A stretch of DNA of 64,000 nt from the NCBI RefSeq assembly GCF_002205895.1, contig NZ_NJDE01000007.1, forward strand, positions 186,001 through 250,000. Direction: 5' to 3'. Both the position numbers and the translations under genes were made by a program. This document shows, piece by piece, positions 18,290 to 27,329 of this stretch. The stretch comes from Saccharibacillus sp. O23. GTDB taxonomy: Bacteria; Bacillota; Bacilli; Paenibacillales; Paenibacillaceae. The notes beneath the pieces were generated by a model. That model saw nothing but the letters and a program-made list of their open reading frames with translations, made no database searches and was not told the DNA's origin. Numbering within the stretch: position 1 is the stretch's first letter; each line of letters opens with the position of its first letter.

Positions 18290-18324
18290 CAGCTTCGGAT
18301 CCTCAACGATCCGAAGCTGTTTTT
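18290..18324 (+). terminator. Intrinsic terminator of the lipoprotein gene
   Basis: A perfect 12-bp stem CAGCTTCGGATC / GATCCGAAGCTG with a 6-nt loop and T5. Confidence 0.92.
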
Positions 18325-18450
18325 GCGTTGACGTGCATCGTTCGTCCTTGCCGGGGAAGGATGAACGACAGCGTGCTCGCCGAAGCCGCCGCTCGCCCGC
18401 ATGTCGGTTTTTTCTCGTTGTTTCTGCTTCGGGACGCTGCCCGATCCGAG

Positions 18451-18645
18451 CTAACGGAACGTGGATTCGTTAGCGCCCTCTTTTCCGGCATCTGTGAATT
18501 CTAACGGAACGTAGCGACGCTTAGACGAGAAAACACCTCCGAAATGAACCGAAAAAAGCGGATTTTCTCCTCTAAGCGTCATCTCGTTCCGTTAGAATCT
18601 GAACTCGCTCGTAAAAGCCTTCTAAGCGTCGCCTCGTTCCGTTAG
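18451..18645. repeat. Family 3 repeat cluster (25-bp unit, four copies)
   Basis: Units resembling CTAACGGAACGnnGCGACGC followed by TTAGA lie at 18451 (palindromic variant), 18500 (+), 18571 (-) and 18621 (-). The inverted pair 18500/18571 extends into flanking GAGAAAA/TTTTCTC, giving arms of about 34 bp around a 38-bp loop. A second cluster is at 62961-63156. Confidence 0.85.
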
Positions 18646-19011
18646 CGCAGGAGCGTAAGGCGGGAGGTAAGACTGTTCGCGGCCGAACCAAAGACTGCCT
18701 CGAACATCAAAAAGAAGCGCAGTAGAGGGAGAAAGGGTAAAGAAGCGAAAGCGGGAAAGAGTCGTGGAGGCAGCAAAGCAACGAGCCGGCCGACGAACGA
18801 AAGGAAGCCGAAAGAAATCGTTGGGTCATCCGAGGTCGGAGCCATCAGAGCGAAAACGAGAGACGATTCCGGCGCAGCATAGCGGAGGCTCGATAAGCGG
18901 CAGCTGCGGCAGACATCATGCGACGAATCGCGCGCGGTCTTTTGCGCCGCCGCCCGTCTCTTCGTCCGCTTCCGAATCCCCGCGCGCTTCGCGCCGCGGC
19001 CCCCCGGAGCC

Positions 19012-19117
19012 ATGCTTCCGCCAAGGCGCGAAGTATATCAGACGATTCGTTTATCGCTATACTTCCGCCAAGGCGCGAAGTATATCAGGCGATTTATTTA
19101 TCGCCATACTTCCGCCC
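19012..19117 (+). repeat. 47-bp tandem repeat, about 2.3 copies
   Basis: Units at 19012-19058 and 19059-19105 differ at a few positions, and a partial third copy begins at 19106. Each unit contains GCGAAGTATA and, at the next junction, TATACTTCCGC, so neighbouring units can form a hairpin. It lies 80 bp before the RlaP gene start. Confidence 0.85.
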
Positions 19118-19195
19118 TTCCTCTCCCGCCCTTTTTCCCGCACAATGAACTTCGACGATCAACCAGACTTTGTATCCGAGAAGGAGGAACCGCCC

Positions 19196-20002
19196 ATGAC
19201 CCCGCTTACCCTTATAAATCCCGAGATGCAGGCCCGCATCCGGCAGCAGTTGAACCGCATCGAAGAAGAAGAGAACGTCCGTATCCTGTACGCCTGCGAG
19301 TCGGGCAGCCGGGCATGGGGGTTCCCTTCGCGGGACAGCGATTACGACGTGCGTTTCCTGTACGTGCACGAACCCGACTGGTATTTGTCCGTCTTCGACC
19401 GCCGCGACGTGATCGAGCGTCCGATCGACGATCTGCTGGACATCAGCGGTTGGGATCTGCGCAAAGCGCTGCGGCTGTTCCGCAAAAGCAACCCGCCGCT
19501 GCTGGAATGGCTGCAATCGCCGATCGTATACGCCGAGCGTTCGGAAACGGCGGAAGCGATCCGCGCGTTGGCCGGCCCGGCTTTTTCGCCCAAAGCCTGC
19601 ACGTTCCATTACCTGCATATGGCCCGTGGCAATTACCGGGATTACCTGCAAGGCGACACGGTCAAAAGCAAAAAGTATTTCTACGTGCTGCGCCCGCTGC
19701 TCGCCTGCGCGTGGATCGAACGGTTCGGCGGCATGCCTCCGATGGCGTTCGACACGCTCAAAGAAGAGCTGCTGCCGCCCGGCGAGCTGAGAACGGCCGT
19801 CGACAATCTGCTCGAACGCAAAAAATCCGGCATCGAATTGAAAGCAGAACCGCGTATCGAGGTTATTAATCAATATCTGGAAAAACAGATTTCTTATTTC
19901 GAACATACCGCCCCGCAGATGGCAAGCTCGGACGTATCGGTCGACGACCGGCTCGATCCGCTGTTTCGTTCGGTGCTGCGGCAGGCTTGGGAGGAGCATT
20001 AA
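19196..20002 (+). CDS. RlaP-type nucleotidyltransferase (RNA-repair associated)
   Basis: The 268-residue protein is of the polymerase-beta superfamily, like Bacillus YcgL (Pfam RlaP). The nucleotidyltransferase core is ESGSRAWGF followed by DSDYDVRF, where D49 and D51 are the likely metal-binding carboxylates. A helical C-terminal domain contains HYLHMARGNYRDYL. The ATG has AAGGAGG nine bases before it. It lies six bp upstream of hen1 and is the first gene of the RNA-repair operon. Template-free nucleotide addition to damaged RNA 3' ends is a reasonable role from family context, but it is not shown by the sequence. Confidence 0.85.
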   Translation: MTPLTLINPEMQARIRQQLNRIEEEENVRILYACESGSRAWGFPSRDSDYDVRFLYVHEPDWYLSVFDRRDVIERPIDDLLDISGWDLRKALRLFRKSNPPLLEWLQSPIVYAERSETAEAIRALAGPAFSPKACTFHYLHMARGNYRDYLQGDTVKSKKYFYVLRPLLACAWIERFGGMPPMAFDTLKEELLPPGELRTAVDNLLERKKSGIELKAEPRIEVINQYLEKQISYFEHTAPQMASSDVSVDDRLDPLFRSVLRQAWEEH

Positions 20003-20008
20003 GCGCAT

Positions 20009-21373
20009 ATGGCAATCGTCCAACTCTCTTCGACGCATCCCGATTTCACGTTTCTGATCCGCAAGAATCCGGCGAGCGGCATGCTGATCCGTCCGATCCG
20101 CAAAGGATTGGCTTACGGTTGGTACGGCGATCCGCAGACGTTCAACGTGTATTTCAAGGATGCGGACAACGAAGTTTCCTACAAACGCAGCGAACACGAA
20201 GAATTCGAATATCTCAACGTATCCCGCTATAATACGCCGCTGTTCCCGCTGGCCGCGATCAACGAGTTTTTCTCGAATCCGTTGAAACCGGAAGAACGCG
20301 ATACCGATGGGCATCGGCATACGCTGTTCGTCAACATGATCCATATCGAGCGCGACCGCTATATTCATTTTTTCGCCAAGCATCTGCCGGACATCGAATT
20401 CGAACTGAACCATCTGGCGCATAAAAGTTACAGCCTGACGATGACGACGGAGCGCAATCTGTACTACCTGCTGCACGCGTCGGGCGTATTGTTCCTGTTC
20501 TTGTCCATGTTCGGCAAAGAATTCTTGGATCTGAGCGACGCCGTATTGGAAAAGTATATTCGCAGCCTCCAGATCATCGACGCGCCGTTCTATATTCGCA
20601 GCTTGTTCGTCCGCAATTTCCTCGGCTCGCGCTCGCGGTTCCGCAAATACGTCGGCGAACTGGAGCGCACCGACCGTTACAAGATCGAATTCGATTTCGG
20701 CAGCACGGCCCATCAGCGGCGAAGCGCGATCACCGAGCTGTTGGCGTTCGACAAATCCATTCTGGATATCGGCTGCGGCGAAGGCTTCTACGCGATTCCC
20801 TACGCGGAGCGGATCAAAGAAGATTACAGCTATTACGCGATCGACGTGAACGAAGAAGTGCTGGAACAGACCGTGCGCAAAGCCGAGAAGCAGGAGTTGG
20901 ATAACTTGATTCCTTTTGCTTCGCTGGAAGCTTTTCTGGAAAACTACGGCGGCGAGACGGTGGACGTGGTGCTGACGGAAGTCGTCGAGCATATGGGGCA
21001 GGACGAAGCGGCCGAGCTGATCCGTAACGTATTGGCAAAAGTAAACTTCGACCGGTTCGTGATCACGACGCCGAACGCCGACTTCAACCGGTATTACGAG
21101 CTGGAAGGCCTGCGGCACGAAGACCACGATTGGGAGATGAGCCGCGAAGAGTTCGCGGGTTGGATCGAAGAATTGTCCGCGGGAAACGGCTTCGAACGGC
21201 GCCGACTGGAGATCGGCGACCGGGTGGACGGCGTAACGACGACGCAGGGCGTGCTGTTTACCGCTTCGGCGGTCGGGCTTGCCTCGGAGAACGACGATCA
21301 AGGAGACGGACCGGCAGCCGAAACGCATACGGCGGGAAAAGGAGGAGAGGCGCATGAACAGCTTCAAGGATGA
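20009..21373 (+). CDS. hen1: RNA 3'-terminal ribose 2'-O-methyltransferase
   Basis: The 454-residue bacterial Hen1 methylates the 2'-OH at the 3' end of cleaved RNA, which marks repaired RNA and protects it from re-cleavage. The N-terminal half (1-235) is the bacterial-specific region that contacts Pnkp. The C-terminal methyltransferase has SAM motif DIGCGEGFY near 252, metal ligands in EVVEHM near 325, and RHEDHDWEMSREEF near 367. It overlaps pnkp by 20 bp, so translation is probably coupled. Confidence 0.93.
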   Translation: MAIVQLSSTHPDFTFLIRKNPASGMLIRPIRKGLAYGWYGDPQTFNVYFKDADNEVSYKRSEHEEFEYLNVSRYNTPLFPLAAINEFFSNPLKPEERDTDGHRHTLFVNMIHIERDRYIHFFAKHLPDIEFELNHLAHKSYSLTMTTERNLYYLLHASGVLFLFLSMFGKEFLDLSDAVLEKYIRSLQIIDAPFYIRSLFVRNFLGSRSRFRKYVGELERTDRYKIEFDFGSTAHQRRSAITELLAFDKSILDIGCGEGFYAIPYAERIKEDYSYYAIDVNEEVLEQTVRKAEKQELDNLIPFASLEAFLENYGGETVDVVLTEVVEHMGQDEAAELIRNVLAKVNFDRFVITTPNADFNRYYELEGLRHEDHDWEMSREEFAGWIEELSAGNGFERRRLEIGDRVDGVTTTQGVLFTASAVGLASENDDQGDGPAAETHTAGKGGEAHEQLQG

Positions 21374-24107
21374 ACAAGACCGGAACGAGCCGTCGGATCG
21401 CTCGAAGAAAGCCGCGAACAACAGCGAATCGAATACGCTCGAGATCCGCACCGACGTGCATACGATCTTGATGCTGGTCGGTCCGACGGAATGCGGCAAG
21501 ACCACGTTCGCGAACGAAGTGCTGCTGCCGAATCTGCGCCTGCATGACGAAGAACGTGGACTGCGCGGCAACGTGCAGATCCTGTCTTCCGACGTTATCC
21601 GGCAGGAGATGCTCGGTTACGACTACGACAAATACGATTCCGTGATGCTGGAAGCGAGCGAGCAGGCTTTCGGCCTGCTGACGGAGCGGCTGCGTTTGGC
21701 GACGAGTTTTCCGATCAACGCGGAATTCGTGATCGTGGATACGACGGGATTGTCGGAAGATTTCCGCGCTCAAGTACGGGCGATCGCGGAGCAGAACCAT
21801 TACAACGTGGAAGTCGTCGTGTTCGATTATCGGCGGCGCGGCGATTATTACGCGTCTGAGCGTTCGAAGCGGCTGATCTCTGCCCATATCAACCGGCTCA
21901 AACGCGAAGTGCTGCCGGTACTCAGCAAAGAAGGCTACAAAGCGGTGCACCGGATCAAAGCCAAAGATTTCGGTTTCGAAGCGGAAAAAAAGGCCGCGTC
22001 CGGATCGGCCGAATCCACCGCGGCGGAGGAAGGTTCTGCGCCAACCGAACAGCCGGAGCGCACGGTCTATTCCGTCATCGTGGAAAATAAGCAGCTGTAC
22101 ATCGACAGCATTTTGCCGCGCGGCCAAGAATACGTCGTGATCGGCGACGTGCACGAGAGCTTGGACGCGCTGCGCGGGCTCCTGCTCGATTACGGCTGCA
22201 AGCTGGAAGACGACCGGATCGTCTTGTCCGACAAATTGGCGAATACCGTCTTCATTCTGGCGGGCGACTGGATCGACAAAGGCAAACGGACCGCGGAAAC
22301 GGTCGAATTCCTGCACCGGAACCGCGAGCGTTTCTTGTTCGTCAAAGGCAATCACGAGAACTTCGTGTACAAATACCTGCGCGGCGAGATCAAAGGCGTC
22401 GACGGGGAACTGCTCGACAACTATTTCGATTCCATTCCCGTGCTTCGGGAAGACGAGGCGCTGCGCGCCAAGTTCGACGAACTGGTCGAATCGTCGCTGC
22501 CGTTCTGCCGGCGGATCGGCCTCGGCGAAGGACAGCCTTCGTTCTACGTCACGCACGCGCCGTGCGAGAAGAAATATATCGGCAAGCTCGACGCTTCGGC
22601 GCTGCGCCATCAGCGCACGTTCCGGCTGCTTCCGGACGCGCCGAAAGAAGAACAGCTCGCGTTCTTGCAGCGCGACGCCGTAAGCAACCATCCGTATCAT
22701 CTGTTCGGGCACGTCGCGGCCAAGCAGGCGTTCCGCCTGCGCAACAAGCTGCACCTCGACACGGGCGCGGCGCACGGCAATTTGCTGACCTCGGTCAGCA
22801 TGGGCTACAAGCCGTTCTTCAAGGCGCACAAATCGCCTTCCGCCGGCATCGTCCAAGAACTGCCGACGCTGTTCCGGCAGGAACGTCCTCTCAAGCCCCG
22901 CGAGCTGGGCGACGAGGACCTGCGCCGTCTGCGCTATATCTCGCGCCACAAGATCAATTTCGTCTCCGGCACGATGTCGCCGGCCGACAAAGACCTGCGC
23001 GCCGGCGAACTCGAATCGCTCCGGCGCGGATTGGATTACTTCCGCGGCCACGGCGTCCGCGAAGTCGTGCTCCAGCCCAAATACATGGGCTCGCGCTGTC
23101 AGATCTACCTGCACCGCAGCGCGGAAGAGAGCTTCGCCGTCAGCCGCAACGGCTACAAGATCAAGCAAGTGGATCTGACGCCGGTCTACGAACGGCTGCT
23201 GGAACGCTTCGGCGGCGATATGGACGCCCGCGGGATCAGAATCCTGATCCTCGACGGCGAACTGATGCCGTGGCACGCGCTCGGCGAAGGGCTGATCGAG
23301 CGACAGTTCCGCCCGATCGGGGAAGCGCTGCGGAGCGAACAGGCTTTCCTCCGCGAGCAGGGTTTCGAGCAGGCACTGGATCGCCTGACGGAAGAATGGG
23401 AGAGCAGCGGCTTCGCCCGCGACCGCATCCATGTTCCGAAAGCCAAACTGATCGAGCAGTACGGCAACGGCGCGTACCAGAACTTCAAATACGTGCACGA
23501 GATCCGGCAATCGCGCATGCCGCTGGAAGCTCACGAGCAGGCCCATGCGGTGTATAACCGCCAATTGGAGCTGTACGCCGGAGAAAGCGAGATCGAATAC
23601 AAGCCGTTCGGCCTGCTGAAGATCGTCTATGCGGACGGCCGCGAAGAGCAGCCGGAGCTGACGCACAAGCAGTCGGAACTGTACCGCTTCTTGTCGGACG
23701 ACGAATACGTGACGCTCGATCTGTCGGACGAAGCCTACGAGCAGGCTTACGAACAAGCTCAGGCCTTTTTCGGCAAGCTGACGTCGGAACGCGGCATGGA
23801 AGGCATCGTGATCAAGCCGGAGCTTCCGGCCGAAGGCGTCGCGCCGAACATGAAGGTGCGCAATCCGGAATATCTGACGATCGTGTACGGCTACGATTAC
23901 CGGTTCCCGCATAAATACGAGAAGCTGATCAAGCAGAAAAGCATCCAGCGCAAGCTGCGGACTTCGGTCGCCGAATACAAGCTCGGACGCCGCATGCTGA
24001 GCGTGCCGATCGACGATATCTCGCCGGACCATGCGGAATACCGCGAAGCGGCTTCGGATCTGCTGTTCGAAGTGGCGGGAGAGAAAGAGATCGATCCGCG
24101 TCTGTAA
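21354..24107 (+). CDS. pnkp: Polynucleotide kinase-phosphatase-ligase
   Basis: This 917-residue trifunctional RNA-repair enzyme heals and seals ribotoxin-cleaved RNA. Residues about 25-200 are the 5'-OH kinase with P-loop GPTECGKTT. Residues about 240-500 are a metallophosphoesterase (GDVHESLD, AGDWIDKGK, KGNHENF, GHVAAK) that removes 2',3'-cyclic phosphate. Residues about 540-917 are the adenylyltransferase domain, with the nucleotidyl Lys at about 576 in KYMGSR and EGIVIKPE downstream. The start ATG has AAAGGAGGAGAGG upstream and lies inside hen1. Bacterial Pnkp seals only when joined by Hen1, which fits the gene overlap. Confidence 0.94.
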   Translation: MNSFKDEQDRNEPSDRSKKAANNSESNTLEIRTDVHTILMLVGPTECGKTTFANEVLLPNLRLHDEERGLRGNVQILSSDVIRQEMLGYDYDKYDSVMLEASEQAFGLLTERLRLATSFPINAEFVIVDTTGLSEDFRAQVRAIAEQNHYNVEVVVFDYRRRGDYYASERSKRLISAHINRLKREVLPVLSKEGYKAVHRIKAKDFGFEAEKKAASGSAESTAAEEGSAPTEQPERTVYSVIVENKQLYIDSILPRGQEYVVIGDVHESLDALRGLLLDYGCKLEDDRIVLSDKLANTVFILAGDWIDKGKRTAETVEFLHRNRERFLFVKGNHENFVYKYLRGEIKGVDGELLDNYFDSIPVLREDEALRAKFDELVESSLPFCRRIGLGEGQPSFYVTHAPCEKKYIGKLDASALRHQRTFRLLPDAPKEEQLAFLQRDAVSNHPYHLFGHVAAKQAFRLRNKLHLDTGAAHGNLLTSVSMGYKPFFKAHKSPSAGIVQELPTLFRQERPLKPRELGDEDLRRLRYISRHKINFVSGTMSPADKDLRAGELESLRRGLDYFRGHGVREVVLQPKYMGSRCQIYLHRSAEESFAVSRNGYKIKQVDLTPVYERLLERFGGDMDARGIRILILDGELMPWHALGEGLIERQFRPIGEALRSEQAFLREQGFEQALDRLTEEWESSGFARDRIHVPKAKLIEQYGNGAYQNFKYVHEIRQSRMPLEAHEQAHAVYNRQLELYAGESEIEYKPFGLLKIVYADGREEQPELTHKQSELYRFLSDDEYVTLDLSDEAYEQAYEQAQAFFGKLTSERGMEGIVIKPELPAEGVAPNMKVRNPEYLTIVYGYDYRFPHKYEKLIKQKSIQRKLRTSVAEYKLGRRMLSVPIDDISPDHAEYREAASDLLFEVAGEKEIDPRL

Positions 24108-24136
24108 GATCCGTTTATGAAAAATGAAGCAGAATC

Positions 24137-24179
24137 GCCAAGAGCCTGCCGCATAACCGTGCGGTCGGCTCTTTTTGGC
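24137..24179 (+). terminator. Terminator of the RNA-repair operon
   Basis: GCCAAGAGCC and GCCGCA/TGCGG arms pair with GGCTCTTTTTGGC around TAACCG. A T5 run lies inside the right arm. It overlaps the apparent 5' end of the CPBP remnant. Confidence 0.78.
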
Positions 24180-24723
24180 GTTCGACGAACGTAAGCCGAT
24201 CGCGCTGGCGCTGGTCTTGTACATGACGCTGCGCCGCAGATGGGGCTATTACGGATTCCGTCCGCTGACGATCGGCGAGATCTTGTTCTTCGGCGGGTTT
24301 ACGCTGCTGGTCGGTTTCGTGGAAGAAACGGTATACCGCGGCCTGATTCTCCGAACGATGCTGATCAAAGGAACGGCGGTCGCCGCGATCGTCTCCAGCG
24401 CGCTGTTCGCGATCACGCATCTGCTGAACGCCCTCTCTGGACAAAGCATGGCCGAGACGGTCCTCCAGATCTTCTACGCGCTGCTCGTCGGCTGCTCGCT
24501 GGCGCTGCTGTGGGTCAAAAATCGCAATATTCTCCCGTTGATCGCGTTCCATTTCATCCATAACTTGATCCAATTCCTGAGCGTCGACCGCGAATCGATT
24601 CCGGCGGATATCGTCATTCTGGTCATCTTGGCCGCTCAATGCGCTTGGCTGGTCGTCTCCATGCGCAAACCGTCGGCCGCTTCCGCTATGCCTCCGGTCG
24701 CGGCGGGCGGGCGGACGCCCTGA
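24175..24723 (+). pseudogene. CPBP-family membrane protease, apparently 5'-truncated
   Basis: The readable 182 residues carry the three CPBP (Abi) intramembrane protease motifs in order: EETVYRG, FAITHLLN and FHFIHNLIQ, within about five hydrophobic helices. Such proteins usually run 220-300 residues with extra N-terminal membrane segments. Here the frame begins at a TTG buried in the preceding terminator, with no ribosome binding site, and the first residues are already mid-domain. The simplest reading is that the 5' part was lost when the upstream operon was placed or rearranged. A functional gene that uses TTG 24175 cannot be excluded. Confidence 0.65.
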
Positions 24724-24813
24724 CGAATTGCCGGTTCGAACCGGCGCTTGAGGCGAAGAGATCTCTCAGTGCGAGAAACAGCGAAACAATCGCGGATAAG
24801 CCCGTAAAACAAC

Positions 24814-24850
24814 AAACCTCTGTTCCCGGTCGGGGAAACAGAGGTTTTCT
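24814..24850. terminator. Bidirectional intrinsic terminator
   Basis: AAACCTCTGTTCCC pairs with GGGGAAACAGAGGTTTT around GGTC. It lies between the CPBP remnant and the convergent DUF4127 gene. Confidence 0.85.
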
Positions 24851-24916
24851 GCGTTGCTTATAGGCACAAAGCTGACAAGCCGAGCGAGCGAAGCGGAAAA
24901 GCGTAACGCGTTTGCC

Positions 24917-26698
24917 TTATTCGCAAGCGCCCTGCGAAGTCCGTTCGAGATCGATTTGCGGATTCAGCGTGATCTCGAACGCGCGCCACCAGAGGAAGTC
25001 CGGGTCGCTTTGCGGCAGGACGACCGCCGCGTACTGCGCGAACCGCCAATCGCGCGGATTCGGTCCGGCTTCGCCTTGCGGAATGCCGAAGCGGCGGATC
25101 GCGCAGGCCGGCGAGCTTCCGCCGATGCCGAACGCCGGCGTAGCGGCCAGTTCGTTCGTCAGCGTCTGCATATCGCCTTGCAGAAGCTGAGTCAGATAGT
25201 CGTAGTCCGCCGGCGTATTGAAGATCTTCATGTTCTGATCGGCCGTGACGTTGGTGTACGGCGTGCGGGCGCGGGATTCCGTCCGGATCTTGCCGATCTC
25301 CAGCGTTTTGTACGAATAGTCTTTAAGGAAACGCTTGAAGAGCAGCGAGCCGTGCGCGTCCAACGCGAGGCCGAGCGGACGCTCCTGTTTCTCCCGGCGT
25401 AGGAAGAAGAAACGCGACAGCGCCATGCCCAGCGCCATGCCGATCTTGTTGCCCGCCGTATTCCAGCCGCTGTAACCGAGCAGGCTGCCCGTCGCCGGAG
25501 AATTGAGCAGCTCCGGCGTCACGACGGTACCCGCCGAACCGCCGCGGGTGAAATCGACGACGAGCGTCGGCACCTGCGCCGCGCGGTTGCTCTCGATCTT
25601 CGCGATCGCGTCGCCGATCCGGTCTTCGCCCGTGAGCGCGATCAGTTCCAGATCGGAATCGGAACCTTCTCCCGCCCGGCCGTCTCCGAGGTACGTGCCG
25701 CCGGAAATATCGACATGCCGCAGAATGTTCGTATGCACGTCCATATATTCGTACGGGTTCACGATGGTCGAACCGTCCGGCCCGAAATAACGCACGGCGA
25801 CCGAAGGTTTGGAAGCCTGCGCCTGCTCGCCGTCGTGCAGTCTCGCGGCCATGCGGGCCATCAGCGCGTGGCCGAGTCCGTCCGCGTCCGGCAGGATGAT
25901 CGCGCGATCCGGATTCTGACCGCCGCTGCCGCCGAGCCATTCGTCGATCCGCGCTTCGATCCAATCGATCTCGTTGGCCTGCACGCCCTGCGTGGAAGCG
26001 TCGTCGACGCCGAACGCGGCGAAATCGATACCCGCATCACGCACCAGCGCTTCCAGTACGTAACGGTTGGTCTTGAACTTATGTTTGCGCGCGTTGTAAT
26101 AACGCTGTTTGTCGAAATGAACCGTGTCTTCGTACGGCGTGCCGTCCGGCTGAAGATCGTAACCGTTCGCGATCTCGTCGAATTCCGTTTGCGAAGGACG
26201 CGGTTTCATCATGAGAGCCCGGGATTCGGTATAAGCTTCGATGCTGAGGCCTTCGGCCATCGTGGTCGTGGCCAGACGCATGACCGTGTCCAGCAGGAAG
26301 ACCGGTTTGTTCGGATAATCCTGCTTGAGTTTGGCGATCGTATCGAGCAGCAGCGTCGTTTCGGGATCGTAATCCGGGTAATCGCCGCCTCCGTCGTCAC
26401 GCAGCCTGCGGCTGCCGATCAGTCCGCCGTACGCCAGCATGTCGATCGACACGATGAAGCCGTCGGCTTCGGCGGCGCGGCTCGTCAGAAACTGCCGAAC
26501 GCTTTCGGTATTGCCGTACGACGCTCCGCTGGTGCCGACGACTTCGGTGCCTTCGACCTCGGCTTGATCGTCCATACGGTTGCGGACGACGGCACGGTCC
26601 GGCGTCAGCACTTCGAGGCCTGCCGCTTGGCCTTGCACGATCACGTCGTCCAGGTTCGCCGGACGGTCGTCCAACGGTACATACGCGATTTTTTTCAT
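24917..26698 (-). CDS. DUF4127-family protein
   Basis: This cytoplasmic protein of about 593 residues is recognised by the DUF4127 opening IAYVPLDDRPANLDD and by the conserved segments YGGLIGSR and GYSGWNTAGNKIG. It has no signal peptide or membrane helix. Its function is unknown; Asp/Arg-rich motifs hint at a hydrolase or sugar/nucleotide-binding role, which is speculation. Two ATGs lie close together. The second (26698) is preferred because GAAGGAG lies directly against the first. The gene is monocistronic. Confidence 0.82.
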   Translation of the reverse strand: MKKIAYVPLDDRPANLDDVIVQGQAAGLEVLTPDRAVVRNRMDDQAEVEGTEVVGTSGASYGNTESVRQFLTSRAAEADGFIVSIDMLAYGGLIGSRRLRDDGGGDYPDYDPETTLLLDTIAKLKQDYPNKPVFLLDTVMRLATTTMAEGLSIEAYTESRALMMKPRPSQTEFDEIANGYDLQPDGTPYEDTVHFDKQRYYNARKHKFKTNRYVLEALVRDAGIDFAAFGVDDASTQGVQANEIDWIEARIDEWLGGSGGQNPDRAIILPDADGLGHALMARMAARLHDGEQAQASKPSVAVRYFGPDGSTIVNPYEYMDVHTNILRHVDISGGTYLGDGRAGEGSDSDLELIALTGEDRIGDAIAKIESNRAAQVPTLVVDFTRGGSAGTVVTPELLNSPATGSLLGYSGWNTAGNKIGMALGMALSRFFFLRREKQERPLGLALDAHGSLLFKRFLKDYSYKTLEIGKIRTESRARTPYTNVTADQNMKIFNTPADYDYLTQLLQGDMQTLTNELAATPAFGIGGSSPACAIRRFGIPQGEAGPNPRDWRFAQYAAVVLPQSDPDFLWWRAFEITLNPQIDLERTSQGACE

Positions 26699-26901
26699 GA
26701 TCATCTCTCCTTCGGATAGTGGTCCGGTTCGGCCGGACTTTCGGTTTCTTGCCCCTTCGATAGAGAAGGAAGAATACCGAAGCCTTTTACAACCGCTGCT
26801 GCAAAAAAATCTGGATTGATATCTAAACCTAACGAAAAACCCCTCTACTCATGTACGCCCGTCGGTCCGAAACGTTGTGGAAAACATTTGCCGGCACATT
26901 G

Positions 26902-26953
26902 TTTACATCCAAAAGGCAAAGGTTATATGATAGATATATCGAACAAATGTTCT
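26902..26953 (+). promoter_or_regulatory. Promoter with LexA (SOS) box
   Basis: A -35-like TTTACA (26902-26907), 18-bp spacer and -10-like TATGAT (26926-26931) are followed by CGAACAAATGTTCT at 26940-26953. That matches the Gram-positive LexA consensus CGAACRNRYGTTYC at 13 of 14 positions. The box overlaps the expected transcription start, a position suited to repression. It precedes the split sigma-like genes. Confidence 0.72.
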
Positions 26954-26978
26954 CATTCGAACAAAGGAGGCTGTTCAT

Positions 26979-27329
26979 TTGAAACAGGGGATGACGATCG
27001 ACGATTATCGCAGGGAATTGCGGCGGGCCGCTTGGCGAATTTCTTACAGGCAGCGCATACGGAAAAGCAAAGAATTAATATGGAGCGATTGGGGAGAAGA
27101 GAACTCGGCAGCCGCGAACGGAGCGACGGGCGAATCGGAAAAGCTGCGCGAATATCTCGAATTAATACCTTTTGACAATGGAAGAAAAGTCATCGAAGAA
27201 ATTTTCGTCAAAGATTCGACCGAAGCCGAGGCGGCGGTCAGACTGGGAATCAGTCAACAGGGGGTGAACAAATGGAAACGCAAATCGCTCGACTATCTGC
27301 GCCGGACGTTGGAGACGACGAATTCGTGA
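26979..27329 (+). CDS. Sigma-70 region 4-like transcription factor
   Basis: This 116-residue protein has a basic N-terminal helix (YRRELRRAAWRISYRQRIRK) and a C-terminal region-4-type helix-turn-helix (about 78-110, TEAEAAVRLGISQQGVNKWK). It lacks the region 2 core-binding domain of full sigma factors. The start is TTG with AAAGGAGG ten bases upstream. The gene overlaps the next one by 58 bp. The pair resembles Tn916 orf7/orf8 and the Bacillus SigO/RsoA two-subunit sigma factor. The LexA box implies induction by DNA damage. Confidence 0.75.
   Translation: MKQGMTIDDYRRELRRAAWRISYRQRIRKSKELIWSDWGEENSAAANGATGESEKLREYLELIPFDNGRKVIEEIFVKDSTEAEAAVRLGISQQGVNKWKRKSLDYLRRTLETTNS

Larger units (their letters stand above)
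18325..19195. other. 870-bp non-coding region with repeat clusters
   Basis: No credible gene is visible. An open frame runs into the nucleotidyltransferase from 18764, but its residues are Arg/Ser/Pro-rich and unlike protein. The region holds a family 3 repeat cluster (18451-18645) and a 47-bp tandem repeat (19012-19117) just before the RNA-repair operon. Confidence 0.7.

Noticed and set aside
19012-19117. Possible CRISPR-like array
   Set aside because: It is a contiguous 47-bp tandem repeat without spacers and without cas genes.
18764-19195. Upstream extension of the RlaP frame by 144 codons
   Set aside because: Arg/Ser/Pro-rich, crosses a tandem repeat, and the family start plus AAGGAGG is at 19196.
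21258-24224. 988-codon minus-strand frame opposite pnkp
   Set aside because: Antisense shadow of a gene with clear kinase, phosphatase and ligase motifs.
26820-27175. Overlapping plus-strand frame across the LexA-box region
   Set aside because: It crosses the promoter and LexA box and is out of frame with the sigma-like gene, whose start has AAAGGAGG.
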